DNA from: Anaspis maculata
Lineage: Eukaryota > Arthropoda > Insecta > Coleoptera > Scraptiidae
Length of the DNA stretch: 64,000 nucleotides
Reading direction: 5' to 3'
Assembly (NCBI GenBank): GCA_949128115.1
Contig: OX421961.1
Span: 121,647,050 to 121,711,049 of the forward strand
The translations under genes and the position numbers were made by a program. The notes beneath the pieces are model-generated. The model had not been told where the DNA came from. It did not search any database and saw only the letters and a list, made by a program, of their open reading frames with translations. Positions 24,087 through 35,790 of this stretch are shown here, piece by piece (position 1 is the stretch's first letter; each line of letters opens with the position of its first letter).

Positions 24087-25704
24087 CTAATGATCATTAA
24101 CCAAAAAAACGTCATTGTTTTTCCCCTTGCTGTCTAGGCCAGGCGGTATGTCGGTAAAATCACTACAATCTCGAAAAAACTCCGACCAAAGCTTTTATGG
24201 TGTCAAACTCTTCGTAAGGTCAGTAGTTATCTACCACCGAGTTTCCGCCCAAAAACGAGTTGTGCTGATTCCTCCACATCTGCGCGAAGGTAAAGGATGC
24301 CTCAAAAGTGCAAAAAGACCTGTTAAACCTTTCTACTTTTTTGTTATATTTGCCTAAATGCAAACGTACAACTCTTACGCAAACATTGGAAGCATCTGTC
24401 ATCATCTCTGTGCCAGTCTTACTGTTGAAAAAAAAGATTTCTTTGTGCGGATCAGATAAATTACATTTAATTGTTTTTTCACACAAGAAAACGATGGAGC
24501 AACATGTATTTTGGATGTTTTCTGATAACTTGTACTCACTGAGCCCATCTATGGCATTAAAATTTCAATAACAGCATTTTTGAAGATGTTGCCAGCAAAA
24601 AAGTTAATAATTTTCACCCGCCTGTTCAGCAGCAATTTTTCCAATTTTACCAAACACCGTTTCCGGAAATTTTATAAGGAATGAAAAGCTCAAACTCTTC
24701 TCTAACGATATCGTGCCTGGGCTTAACCGCGGCACGCACTTGAAAGTCTAAAAAACTGTTTTCTTTTCGAGAGGTCCTGTTTCACCCGTGTGCGGCCGTG
24801 CCTACTTGACATAGACCGGACTGATTACACGAGCTTGGAAATACTCTTTTCCAGCTTTAAAACGCGACCATTATTACTGAGTCTTTGTACATTGATTCAT
24901 GAAGAAATCATACATTATTTTATCATTAATGGTCGTGTTTCAAAGCTGGAAGAGAGTATATTTCCAAGCTTGTGTAATCAGTCCAGTCTATGTCAAGTAG
25001 GCATGGCCGCACGCGGGTGAAATAGAACTGCTCGAAAGAAATCAGTTTCCTACACTTCCAAAAAGCGTGTCGCAGTTAAGCCAGATATAATGTCATTGGA
25101 AAACAGTTCCAGCTTGTCATTCCCTATAAAATTTTCGAGAAAGGTGTTTGGTAAAATTGATAAAACTGCTGCTGAACAGGCGGGTAAAAATTATCCACTT
25201 AATAGCGGGCAACATCTTCAAAAAAGCTGTTATTGAAATTTTAACGCCATGAATAAGTTCAGTAAGTACAAGTTATTAGAAAACATCCAAATTACATGTT
25301 GCTCCATCGTTTTCTTGTGTGGAAAAACAATTAAATGTGATTTATCTGACCCGCACAAAGAAATCTTTTTCAACAGTAAGACTGGCACAGAGATGATGAC
25401 AAATGCTTCCAATGTTTGCGTTAGAGTTGTACGTTTGCATTGAGGCAAATAAAATGAAAAAGTACGGGGGTTTAACAGGTCTTTTTGCACCTTCAAGACA
25501 TCTTTTACCTTTGGGCAGATGTGGAGGAATCAGCACAACTCGTTTTTGGGCGGAAACTCAGTGGTAGATACCTACTGACCTTACGAAGAGTTTGACACCA
25601 TAAAAGCTTTGGTCGGAATTTTTTCTATCCAGAATGACCTATCGCCTGGCCTAGTCGTCAAGACAGCAAGGAAAGTTAAATGACGATCCGTTAATGATCA
25701 TTAA
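24087..25704. mobile_element. 1.6-kb palindromic element
   Basis: Two arms of about 0.8 kb in inverted orientation around about 24893. Both outer ends carry TAATGATCATTA, itself palindromic. An 88-codon frame appears in both arms (plus 24308-24571, minus 25230-25496) with the same polypeptide and a few changes, as expected of mirrored copies rather than two genes. There is no transposase. Arms differ by scattered changes and small indels, so it is not very recent. Confidence 0.8.
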
Positions 25705-25898
25705 GCTTTCTAGTGTTTCCAGGGTAAAAAACAAAATGGATAAATTCGCTCATGAATTCTTGTTTGAATCAAGTAGTGATGAAGGTTCTTCACATGAAGA
25801 AATTGGAAATAAGTACGAAAAACCTACCGCGCAAATAAAAACATTCATACATGATGTTGAAAATGGGTGAGATAATGAAACGGGGAGAAAAACCTCTA

Positions 25899-27541
25899 TA
25901 CAGGGTGTCTCATAACTAGCGTGCAATACTTCACCAGCAGATTCTACGACTGAAAATAAGAAAAAAAGTTCTCATTAACATAGGCCAAAAAATGCTTCAT
26001 AAGCGAGTTACAGCCCTCCAAAAGTGGTACCTTGAAGATGGTTTTCATTTTTTATCTTCGAAACTGTTGACTGGACAGCAAAATCATGAAATTTAGCACA
26101 TCGGCCAATCTTTTTTTGCAACTTTAGCATAAAATTATGAAACTTCAAAGCATTTTGCATGAAAAATGTCCCCTTGTTAAACTGCGATAGGAAGCACCGT
26201 TCTCCAGTAAAATCGATTTGAAAATTACCTTACATGTCATGAAGAATCATAATGAAATTACACAAAAAGAAAAAAATTGAGCGTAGGCCATCGAACACGA
26301 CTACTATGTTTGAGAAAAAATAATTTAACTGGTTTTGAATCATGCAAATTTGCTTCCCAACATCCTATGGAGTGATGAAACCACATTCAGTAAAGATGAA
26401 GCATTCAAGCTTCCGACGAAGATTATCAGTGAATTTATGGGCAGGAATAATGGGTCAACTAATTGGTTCTATAGAACTTCCCAACCGCCTCAATGACGAT
26501 GGTTACTTGAACTTCCTCCATAATAATAACGGTGAACTATTGAAAGATGTTCCCTTGAATTTGCGAAACATGATGTGGTATCAACATGATGGGGCGCCAG
26601 CTCATTTTGCGCCAAATGTAAGGACATGGTTAGATGAAAACTTCCCAAATCGGTGGATCGATCGTAATCGAGCTATAGCTTGGCCACCCCGATCTCCCGA
26701 CCTGAACCCACTGGACTATTATTTTTGGGGGTATTTGAATTCTCTAGTGTACGCCATTGAAGTGAACACGCACGAGGAGCTCCTGCAGACAATAAAATAA
26801 TGAGGCTGCAAATGAAATTAGATTGAACCAATTTCAAATTTTGCGTGCTTCTCAAGGAAGGAGTCGTCGGGCCCGACTATGCGTTTAACAAATTGGAAGT
26901 CATTTTGAACAATCAACTACTAAAGTGAAAAAAATGCTGCTCAAATAGATTTAGTATTTTTTCATAAATTAAATAAATTTCAAATGCTTCTGTCACTTAT
27001 TTCATGAATCTGTCACCTGTCTCGATTATTTTTTTTCCCAAACATAGTAGTCGTGTTTCATGGCCCATGCTCGCTTTTTTCTTTTTGTGATTTCATTATG
27101 AATTTTTATGACATGTAGGTTAAGTTTCAAATCGATTTTACTCGAGAACGGTGGTTCCTATCAAAGTTGAACAAGGGGACCTTGTTCATGCAAAATGCTT
27201 AGGGGTTTTATAATTTTATGCTAAAATTGCAAAATAATGACACTTGAAAAAGTTGGGGTGATTTTACCCCCCACCCCCCACAGTCTGACTTACTTCTGGA
27301 TAGAATTTTGAAATTATTATTATTGCATATTATTAGACATGAAAAGATTGGCCGATGAGGAAAATTTCATGAACAGTTTCGAAGATATTGAATAAAAACC
27401 ATCTTCAGGGTACCACTTTTAGAGGGCTGTAGCTCGCTTATGAACTATTTTTCGACCTATGTTTATGGGAACTTTTTTTCTTAGTTTTGGTCGCAGAATC
27501 TGCTAGTGAGATATTGCACGCCAATTATGGGACAGCCTGTA
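25899..27541. mobile_element. mariner-type element with long inverted repeats
   Basis: It begins TACAGGGTGTCTCATAA and ends in a degenerate counterpart (TTATGGGACAGCCTGTA), with TA at both edges. The repeats extend inward for roughly 430 bp (the block with CATAGTAGTCGTG near 27050 mirrors CACGACTACTATG near 26298), far longer than usual mariner ends. The centre holds the C-terminal half of a transposase (26362-26930). Confidence 0.8.
26362..26930 (+). pseudogene. Tc1/mariner-like transposase, C-terminal half
   Basis: DDE-type transposase remnant. The first catalytic aspartate lies in LWSDETTFS (26368-26394, frame 1). The reading then shifts to frame 2 near 26400-26430 and runs VNLWAGIMG, then YQHDGAPAHF with the second aspartate, NRWIDRNRAIAWPPRSPDLNP with the third acidic residue, and DYYFWGYL. 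A second shift near 26800 moves to frame 3 for the basic C-terminus (RRARLCV and GSHFEQ, about 26870-26920). The N-terminal helix-turn-helix half is missing. Motif spacing (about 36 residues between the second and third) suits the DD34-37 group. It lies between two long inverted repeats and cannot be active. Confidence 0.85.
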
Positions 27542-27547
27542 TGTATA

Positions 27548-27694
27548 AGCTGCTTTCTTTCGGTCAAATTTCGGATCATGATTCGGAAGCCCGCTGACTG
27601 GATTGGTTGGATTGGTTGCACGTGACACAGCCAACCAACCCCGAGAGCGGATTTCCGGATCATGATCCGTGATCCTGGCCGAAAGAAAGCGGCT
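27548..27694. repeat. 147-bp hairpin element
   Basis: AGCTGCTTTCTTTCGGTC at the left mirrors GGCCGAAAGAAAGCGGCT at the right, and CGGATCATGATTCGG mirrors CCGGATCATGATCCG further in. The short centre holds a GATTGGTTG/CCAACCAACC pair. It directly follows the mariner-type element and is a probable small MITE. Confidence 0.7.
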
Positions 27695-28259
27695 ATGACC
27701 TCAACTCCTGACTCAACTCGCAGACGAGACGTCTCACGTCAATTCTGTCAGTTGACATTAATGGAAGGCAGGGCGACAAGAAACGGAATGGAGTCGAGCT
27801 GAGGCGGACAAATGCCATGCGTTTCAAGAAAAGGTCGGTATCGAGCAAGTTCCCAGTCGAAAACGCCATGAGTTGACAGAGCGACTGAGCACATTGGCTG
27901 GTGGCGGCGAAAGCTATTCTACACGGTACCTTAAGGACTTGCCGATGGTCCATTGAGGTGACACCGTCGCATTCACTGACTTCTGTGGAGAAAATAGTGT
28001 AGTCTGTTTTCGTGGCAAAGCAAGAAAATTCGTCCATGATACCTGAGAAGAAGGAAGGAAGCAAGATCAGTTAGATGACGGAGCAAGAATTCTAGAATTC
28101 TGAAGGTCGCTGCGCAAATCTTACTGGAAGATATTCAGTTCAGGAGATTTGATATGGAAAGATGTTCTCTTGGTGATCCAGAAGAAGAAAATCTCGTCCC
28201 CGAATAGTTGAGAATGTTCGTTCATGTTCGAACTCATCAAATCCAAGACTGACTCCAAG

Positions 28260-29050
28260 AAGGCAACGTGAAGCTTGGTGCCAAGCTATTATGTCGGCGT
28301 ACCGCCCCAGCTCGTACTTGTCACAAAGGTATGCAAAACACTGCCAGTAGATCTGCTCCACGTCCACTGTATACATCCAAAAAGGTCACTGGGCCCGCTG
28401 AAAGGAATCATGCTTTTGTTCATGCGATGACTGGCTCCGACTATACGTCGACACTCTTTGGAAAGGGTAAAATGTTTATCCTCAAGGTCATGCGACGCAG
28501 CGAAAATCTGGGACTCTGAGAAAAGAAGTAGTAGTATTTAATGGGCAAACCGCTGAGAAAAAATACATCATTGCCATCGGCGAAAGATTGCTCATTAAAC
28601 TGTATAATGAGCCTAAATGCAAAAGCCTGAATGAACTTCGTTACGTGAGGTACAACAGATTTGCTGGAAAGCAAAAAGTTGAACGTTTGAGCTGAAACTG
28701 AAGTCACTACCACCTACATTCGCGGCAGCAAAACAACTTTCGAGTGTAGGTACCTGCAAGTCAGTATTTTGATTTTATGACTGCGTCATTTAAATTACAC
28801 ACTTATTTTTATTCGACAGGTACAGGAATGGCTCGGAAGGAAAGGCAACTGCAGTCAACAAGCTATGAATGGAAAATACTGGAGAATTCGACTTGCTTGG
28901 TGCCAGTCACGTCAGTCACATTTTGGTGTCACCACTCACCACTTGCCAAGGGACGGACTGCACCAATGCGGAAGAATTTATCCCAGACCTTTGCGACAGC
29001 GCAGGATGAGGATGTTGATGATCCTGACGCTATCGATATATTATGGTAAG
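28260..29050 (+). pseudogene. fragment of XPG/FEN-like, Cys-rich mobile gene family (copy 1)
   Basis: Remnant of a large animal gene family of unknown name that I recognise from its motifs. Seen: a CRRTAPAR block (about 28288), then FVHAMTGSDYTSTLFGKGK (28415-28471), then LPPTFAAAKQL (about 28706-28738), then VQEWLGRKG (about 28819-28845), then an acidic tail QDEDVDDPDAIDILW (to 29046). GSDYTxxxxGKGK resembles the helix-three-turn-helix of XPG/FEN1 nucleases (G-C/S-D-Y-x-x-x-I-x-G-I-G). A GT-AG intron (GTAGGT near 28746 to TTCGACAG near 28818) fits between the last LPPT residues and VQEWLG. The frame changes at least twice, so it is dead. A relative lies at 61643-62360. Academ-type transposons carry such nucleases as far as I recall; that link is inference. 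Confidence 0.55.
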
Positions 29051-29165
29051 AAAAAATGATCTATTTTATAATATTTCTGTTAAGTATTTATTGCTTCTTC
29101 ATAACAACGTTTTTGTCGTTTCAGAATGCAATAAACTGTAATCGTGAGAGAGCCTATAGTCTAGA

Positions 29166-29255
29166 AGCTAGCGACGGATCCCTCATATCATTTCAACAAG
29201 GAACTGATGTGATTATTAAAAGTCCCCTACATCTGCTGATGACCAAAACGGACCG
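29166..29255 (+). repeat. dispersed repeat, copy 1
   Basis: A 90-bp block starting GCTAGCGACGGAT that recurs at 34648-34736 on the same strand. Both copies read through in one frame as (E/G)ASDG...SFQQ...PLHLLMT(K/R)T, so it may be a piece of a mobile gene I do not recognise. It sits inside a 160-codon frame (29056-29538). Confidence 0.55.
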
Positions 29256-29658
29256 CTTAGAGGAAAAGAAGAGAAGGGCATTCCAACAAGGGAGCGCTAC
29301 ACTGAATTATCGAAAAAAAGTGGAGAATCTCATGAGGAACCAGTATTTTGGATTAGGATTGTTTTTAGAATATAAAAAATTAGAGGACTTTGACAGGTTG
29401 TACCTGCGTCCCGCTAGGGATACGCCTCGCTCCTGTTGCAGTGGAATGCAGTCCGGAACTCGCGCCTATTGTCATCAAGACGGTTATTTCCGAAGGAACA
29501 TTATCAGCAGTAATTTCACAAGTTGGCGGTTGTCTTGAGGACGAAGTTGAATTGGTAAAATAAGCGTTGCGAAATCAATCCGTCTGGGTTTATTCTTTGA
29601 CGGATTTTAACCATTTTGGTCTCTATGATGGAAAATGACGATTTTATAGGGGATTGAA

Positions 29659-30579
29659 TATACCGTCCGTTTTTTTTTCTAGGCCCCAGCGCGTAGCGCC
29701 TTTATTATGGGTTTCACACCCAACGTATTATATATTTTTGAAATCAGAAGAGCAAAATCGTTCAATTGATGGTATGTCAAATTATTTTTGACAGATGTCA
29801 TTTTTTGACAATTGACAGAATAGTACTTGTGATATATCATTTTAAAGCCCATAAAATTCTGAGGAAAACTGTGTTTTCATTTTTAGAATAGGATGTCTTT
29901 CACAGCTTCTAGAGGTCTTCAAATAGGAAAAATTGATGAAATTCAGAAATACTCAATAAGTACGTAAGTAGATAAAACAGGTATTTTTAACATTAACTAA
30001 TGATAATAATCAATAAATAATCACAATGAAACGAAAAATATCCTAAAGAAGTTACTCGAAATGGCCATCTCCTTGTTCCTTGAATGAAAGATTCGACGAC
30101 CGGTGAATTGGAACTGCCAGCCCAACGCGATAGTATCCGAGGTGGCCAGGTATGACCCCCTCGATTTTTTTAAAAGCCTATCTGAAAGATAGAGTGTTTT
30201 ATAGAATTTCCCGCTAATTTGGACGATTTAAATTCAAAATATTATCATCAGTTGATATTAAAAATACCTATTAATCATTGAGTAGGTATGTCTGAATTTT
30301 AACAATTTTTCCTGTTCAAAGACCTCCAGAAGTTGTAAAAGACATCCTATTCTAGAAATGAAAACACAGTTCTCCTAAGAATTTTATGGGCTTTGAAATG
30401 GTGTGTCACAAGTACTATTCTGTCAATTTTCAAAAAATGACATCTGTCAAAAATAATTTGACATACCATCAATCGAAAGATTTTGTTCTCCTGATTTCAA
30501 ATATATATAATATGTTGGGTGTAAAACCCATAATGAAGGCGCTACAAGCTGGGGCCTAGAAAAAAAAACGGACGGTATA
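29659..30579. mobile_element. palindromic MITE, TATACCGTCCG ends
   Basis: 921-bp element, arms of about 340 bp: TATACCGTCCG at the left, CGGACGGTATA at the right. Inside, AGGCCCCAGC mirrors GCTGGGGCCT, and TGACATACCATCAAT mirrors ATTGATGGTATGTCA. It has no coding sequence and directly abuts the next palindrome at 30581. Confidence 0.85.
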
Positions 30580-30580
30580 A

Positions 30581-33002
30581 TAGACTAGGATCATTTTCGA
30601 AAAAGTGGCCTGGAAAGTGGTTCTAGAGGCAAGTCATGTTAAAGTTTGGCAACAAACGTTTTAAGGGTATTTTGACCTCGCTGAATACGAAAACCATTGT
30701 TACCAAGCCGAATTTTGCACCGGAAGCCCGCAATGGGGGGGTAAAGGGGGGGAAAGATCAAAAATCACCATTTTCCACCATTTTTGATACCGGAACTGAG
30801 ACCTGTCATCAATGTGGAGTGAATTACATCGTATCTTGATTAACTAAAGTCGTATACTATCATTTTGACATGATTACTGTCAAAATTTTCATAGGGGGGC
30901 GACTGGTGAGGGGAATGTTGACTGTGAAGATGATTCTTCTTTTCTCTTGACTTTGAGTGGATATATACATGTTTGGTATCTTTTCCTATCAAGTTTCATA
31001 TTCTCAGCTCAATTATGGTGTCAAAATTGCAATAGGAGCAAGTTTGAACTAGTTTTAGATGATAAAACATGTTTTTTGTCAATATTTTTTTACCACTTTG
31101 AACTGTGTTATTTATTGCAAATCGGCATTTTTTTCTCAAAATTCTTGCGTAGTTCGTTAGTCTGGTGTATTTCACACAATACAGCCATATAACTGATGTG
31201 TCTTCAACTTTTAAAATATGGAAAAAATATTTTTTTGAGAAAACTGTTTGGCGCTACTTTTCAACTTTATTTTTTGCTATTATTTTATTGTATGATGAAA
31301 AACTGTGGTCCTCCACCTCATAATTATGAAGAAAACCTTAGCTGAGATATTCTAGAATGTACTTTTGTTCAAAAGAAGAGTTTTTCAGGTCAGAACCTGA
31401 TGCCCAGTGGGCAAGAGTCCTCTCAGAAAGGCCTGAGATGTTCTATTGAGCTCGAGAAACGGTTACCTCTTCCAAACGGCTTTGATATGCCCTATTAAGA
31501 TACAGAGAGGTTACCTTATTCCAACTTTTTTGTGATGTTCTCTTGAGCTCCAAAAATGTTACCACTTTTGCACTTCTTTGAGATGTTCTATCAAGCTCCA
31601 AAGAGGTTACCTTTTTCCAACTTCTCTATGATGTTCTCTCAAGCTCCAAAGAAGGTTGTCTTTTTAGAACTTATTCAAAATGTTTTATGAAATTATAAAG
31701 CTCCAAAGGTTACCCTTGAGGTTACCTTTCTCCAACTTCTAAGAAGTTCTATTTCAGCTCAAAAAAAAATAATTTTTCTTTGGTATGTTTTATTATGCTC
31801 TAAAAAAGATTGCCTTTTTTGGATTTCCGTGAGATGATCTATCAAACCTCCAAGAAAAGTTACCTTTTTCGAACGTCTTGGGCAGGTGTTCTCTACCATC
31901 AACTAACAACATCTACCATCTAAAAAAGAACAACTCCTCAAAATTTACGTTCATGAGATGTACCTATATTCGAAAAAGCCGCATTCCTCTAATAACACCC
32001 AGGGAAGAGGTAGATAAAGCGATTTTGAAATCGAATGTAATAAATGTGAATGATAAAACCTATAATCGTATTATTCAACTTAACTTTAAGGGTAATGTAC
32101 GTATCTGCCTTCGGTTGCACCAAGTTCTCTTCAGTTTCATTAGCGTATTTTTTTAAATTGCATAATATCTCAAGCAAATCGGAGTTTTTTCCGACAATTC
32201 TTGCGTAATTCGTTAGTCTGGTGTATTTTACACAATACATTCACATACTAAGTGTGTCTTCACTTTTTGAAATATGAAAAACTTGAGTTTTGATCATACA
32301 TACATCATACAGCAAAAAACAAAGTTGAAAAGTAGGGCCAAACAATTTCTACAAACATTTTTTTTCTTAATATTTAAAAAAGTAGAGGCAAATCAATTGG
32401 ATGCCTATATCATGGTCAATACATGAGATTGACGAACTACGCAAGAATTTTGAGAAAAAATGCCGATTTGCAGTAAAATAACACAGTTGAAATAAATAAA
32501 AAAATATTGACAAAAAACATGTTTTATCATGTAAAACTTGTTCAAACTCGCTTCTATTGCAATTTGAACACCATAGTTGAATAGGGAATACGGAATTTAG
32601 TCGGAAACGATACCAAACATGTTTAAATTTACTCAAAATCGAGAGAAAAGAAGAATCATCTACACAGTCAACATTCCCCTCACCAGTCTTCCCCCTCTAG
32701 AAATCTTGACAGTAATTATGTCAATATAGTAGTAGGTATAAGACCTCAGTGAATCAAGATATGATGTAATTCACTTCACGTTAATGACAGGTCGCAGTCC
32801 TGACATCAAAAATGGTGAAAAATAGTGATTTTTGGCCTTCCCTCCCCTTTACCCCCCATTGCGGGCTTCCGGTGCAAAATTCGGCTTGGCAACAATGGTT
32901 TTCGTATTCAGCGGGGTCCAAATACCCTTAAAACGTATGTTGCCAAACTTTAACATGACTTGCCTCTAGCATTGCTTTTTATCCGAAAAGATCCTAGACT
33001 AT
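30581..33002. mobile_element. 2.4-kb palindromic element, TAGACTAGGATC ends
   Basis: TAGACTAGGATC at the left mirrors GATCCTAGACTA at the right. Arms of about 0.7 kb carry the same landmarks (GCCAAACTTTAACATGACTT on the right; its complement near 30636). The central 1 kb contains a tandem repeat. Mirrored short frames (for example plus 30947-31192 and minus 32367-32636) are the same sequence twice, not genes. Confidence 0.85.
31437..31880. repeat. degenerate tandem repeat, unit about 55-60 bp
   Basis: About eight copies of a unit containing GATGTTCT(A/C)T, CAAGCTCCAAAGAGG and TTACCTTTTTCCAACTTCT. It lies in the centre of the 30581-33002 palindrome. Confidence 0.75.
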
Positions 33003-33030
33003 AACTGAAATTTATGAAATTATTGGGACT

Positions 33031-33173
33031 AGAGGTGGCTGCGGCCACAAATAAAAATCTGAAGTTGAAAGTTTGTTCATTGTTCATGTCGATTTCAACC
33101 GGCAACGCTTCCTGACATGAACAATAAGCAAACTTTCAACTTCAGATTTTTATTTGTGGCCGCAGCCACCTCT
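33031..33173. ncRNA. near-perfect 143-bp hairpin
   Basis: Two 60-nt arms (33031-33090 and 33114-33173) pair with only two mismatches around a 23-nt loop. The outer ends are AGAGGTGGCTGCGGCCACAA and its complement. Arms this long and this perfect would give double-stranded RNA suitable for Dicer if transcribed, but a very young small MITE is equally possible. It lies 28 bp from the end of the 2.4-kb palindrome. Listed as ncRNA only as a candidate. Confidence 0.45.
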
Positions 33174-34640
33174 GGTGTCAATAAAAAAAACTTTATCCAA
33201 ATATAAAAAAATATACAGGTGTTCCGTTTGAAAATCAAAAGTTGATGTCACTTCCGGAAGTGGGAGCAGCTTCATGATCAATGCAGCAAATAGCAAAAGT
33301 AGTCCCAAATACCCCATGAAAATTTCAAATCTATAAGTATATCCCATAGGAAAAAAAATACAGGCTGGTGCGGTTTTCTGAAAACACACGGTAAAGGAGT
33401 TTTGTGATTTTTTTGCCAATTCCCATTAGAAAATACTTGAACACTATGATACATATTTGTATTCAGATTTCAGAGTTAGGATTTGGAGGCAAACCCGACA
33501 GTTTCAATAAACAGAGCTCTCCGACAACCACAACACCGTGTTTCGCCTCTATTGTGGGTGCATCAGTGCGGAAGCATCCAACATCCAAGTCCGACGATTC
33601 GGGGAGGTATCAATAGCAGTCAGAGAGATCCGTAATGTACATTTTTGAGGGGCCCATAATATGTGAGTTTCCCTTGCGGCGCCATCTATCCGAGGCATTC
33701 CGTGATGCCATGACCCGAGCATTAGGCAGGCAAGGAATGTAATACGAAATTCTACGTAAAGCCAGATCTCCACCAGGAGCATCGATACACAATACACACC
33801 TATATCAGGCCGAGTAGAGCAGGCTTAAGAAAAGCAAACACGCAAATATTAAAATGCGTCTCCTGTTTCTCTCAGCGAAGACGCCAAAACGTCTGGCAAA
33901 GATTTCGAAGCAAAGTAACGATTCCGGCAAAATTCTCGGAACGCGTCACCGCACGGCTCGCTTCTCCTCGTCTCTCCTGGCGTCGGTGACTGACCTCGTC
34001 GCGAAAATCGTGCCCGCGCCCGCCCGAATGAATAATGAAAATGCTCGCATTGCGAACCTCCACGGCCGAAACCCGTGGAAAACGTCCGTTTATGTTTTAT
34101 GAGCGCGAAAAAATACCAGAGTAGGATATACGAAGGAAGGACACGACATGCGTATCCTGTGCCACGCGGACAAGAGATTGAGTGTGCCCCGCATAGTTCC
34201 CCGTCGGGGCGCAGTGTCACGAAATGACTGATTAAGAACTGAATTATTTAGCTGGGAAATATGTTTTCCTTTGAATCGCACGACAAAATTGGGAGGCGAG
34301 AAGCCCAAAAGTCTGACGGAATAATTTATACGCGCTCGGGCCGAATTTTTATGTAAATGATCCTCTCCTTTGTCCGGAGAAAGAGACGTTCCTCAGCGCT
34401 TGATTGTTCCAACCTTCTGCCGATCAAAGTGTATTGGAGAGAAGAAAACTGCAGATTGGCGTTTTTCAATAATCGTTTTTGTCTATGTGTGTGTGCGCGC
34501 GCCAGACAAATAATTAACGAAGTCTTGGCGCAAAGTTCAGAAAATCTGTCTATAACATCCGGCGTTCAGCAAAAACATGCCTTTTGGAGGCATTGGAAGA
34601 ACTTCTTGTGGCACACGATTTTCATAACTCGTATAATAAG
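33174..34640. other. no recognisable gene
   Basis: At 33218-33260 a one-sided element edge resembles other MITE ends (ACAGGTGTTCCGTTTGAAAA). The stretch 33850-34220 is GC-richer and open on both strands without motifs. The remainder shows nothing I can name. Confidence 0.4.
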
Positions 34641-34647
34641 ACGAGGA

Positions 34648-34736
34648 GCTAGCGACGGATTTTTCACATCATTTCAACAAAGCTACAATGTTGATTTAAA
34701 CATCCCCCTACACCTCCTGATGACCAGAACGAACCT
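34648..34736 (+). repeat. dispersed repeat, copy 2
   Basis: Second copy of the block at 29166, with about three quarters of bases matching by eye and the same reading frame (ASDGFFTSFQQ and PLHLLMTRT). Confidence 0.55.
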
Positions 34737-34984
34737 TTCCGGCTGGTAACCGGGGCCTTGAGACGTTGTAGCTCTTTAAAGAAAAAAATGAATTGTTTGT
34801 GTCCTTTATAACGGGCTATTTTGAGACGTCAAACGATTACCCTGATAGCTCGATTAAACAAGTGCGAGCGAAATGTTCGCAGCAGCTAGAATGGGCGCTA
34901 GATCCAACAAGTCATGTCCAAAACGGGCCCAGGTTCGAGACCCACCAGGTCCGATTTTTTTTCGAAAGAAAATCGTTCCTTTAG

Positions 34985-35790
34985 ATAGATATTTTATTCA
35001 GCCATCTTAACTACATTACAGTGGTATTGTAGAAGCGAGCAACGTCAATTTAGAAATAAATAATGAATTTCAACACAAATGGAACATACACTCAGGAACA
35101 TATAAGTCTGTATACACATATAGATAAATTTCCTCTAAAGGGACGAAGATATTATTATTGAACCTTTGGCGTTAAGGATATACTTGAAGGCGAAAAACTT
35201 GTCAACCCTATAGAAACACTGGTCAAGCATGAACCTGAAGACAGTCTTATTGAACTTATCCATCGGATAGTTCTGTACTTCCAGCGGCAAACGATTGTAC
35301 AGCTGCAGATTGATGGAATTCTTTTTAGCCCGGGCAAGACGGCGGCGGGGCGGTACCATTAGTGCTTTTGATCTAGTGTCGTGGCTGTGGACCTCACCGT
35401 GTGTAAGGTAGTCATGCTTGCAGCCATGGATCTCAACAAGTGATTTATAGACAAACAATGATGGCAAGGACATCATCTTCATTTCAGAAAACAACGGTTT
35501 GCAGTGTGCCCGAAAGTGGGAATTAGTCAATATACGGATCGCTTTTTTTTGCATTACAAATATCCTGTTGACATAACTCGCAGCTCCCCACAGGGCTACT
35601 CCGTAAGAAATACGCGAGTGGAAATGCGCATGGTATAGTGACAATAAAACATGAGAGCTGAGTTTTCCGTTTAATCTCCGAAGTGAAAAGAGTGCAGAGG
35701 AGAGCTCCCGGGCCAACTTATCTACATGGGACGCCCACGTCAGCCCAGCATCCAAGACGACACCCAGCACCACGAGGCTGCCCTCTTCCC
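34985..35790 (-). pseudogene. 3' end of a non-LTR retrotransposon (Jockey/CR1-like)
   Basis: The minus strand from about 35790 down to the stop at 35135 encodes the region after the palm of a LINE reverse transcriptase: LGVVLDAGLTWASHVDKLAR, SLYHAHFHSRISYGVALWG, RIFVMQKKAIRIL and a basic C-terminal domain with HDTRSKALMVPPRR. The order matches insect Jockey/CR1-type ORF2 C-termini. The whole palm, endonuclease and ORF1 are missing, as in 5'-truncated insertions. A 3' UTR follows, with AATAAA on the minus strand at 34993-34998. The 212 codons are uninterrupted, so the copy is fairly young. There is no internal ATG start; translation of the fragment is not expected. Confidence 0.85.

Noticed and set aside
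31437..31880. CRISPR-like array
   Set aside because: Tandem units have no unique spacers and the context is eukaryotic.
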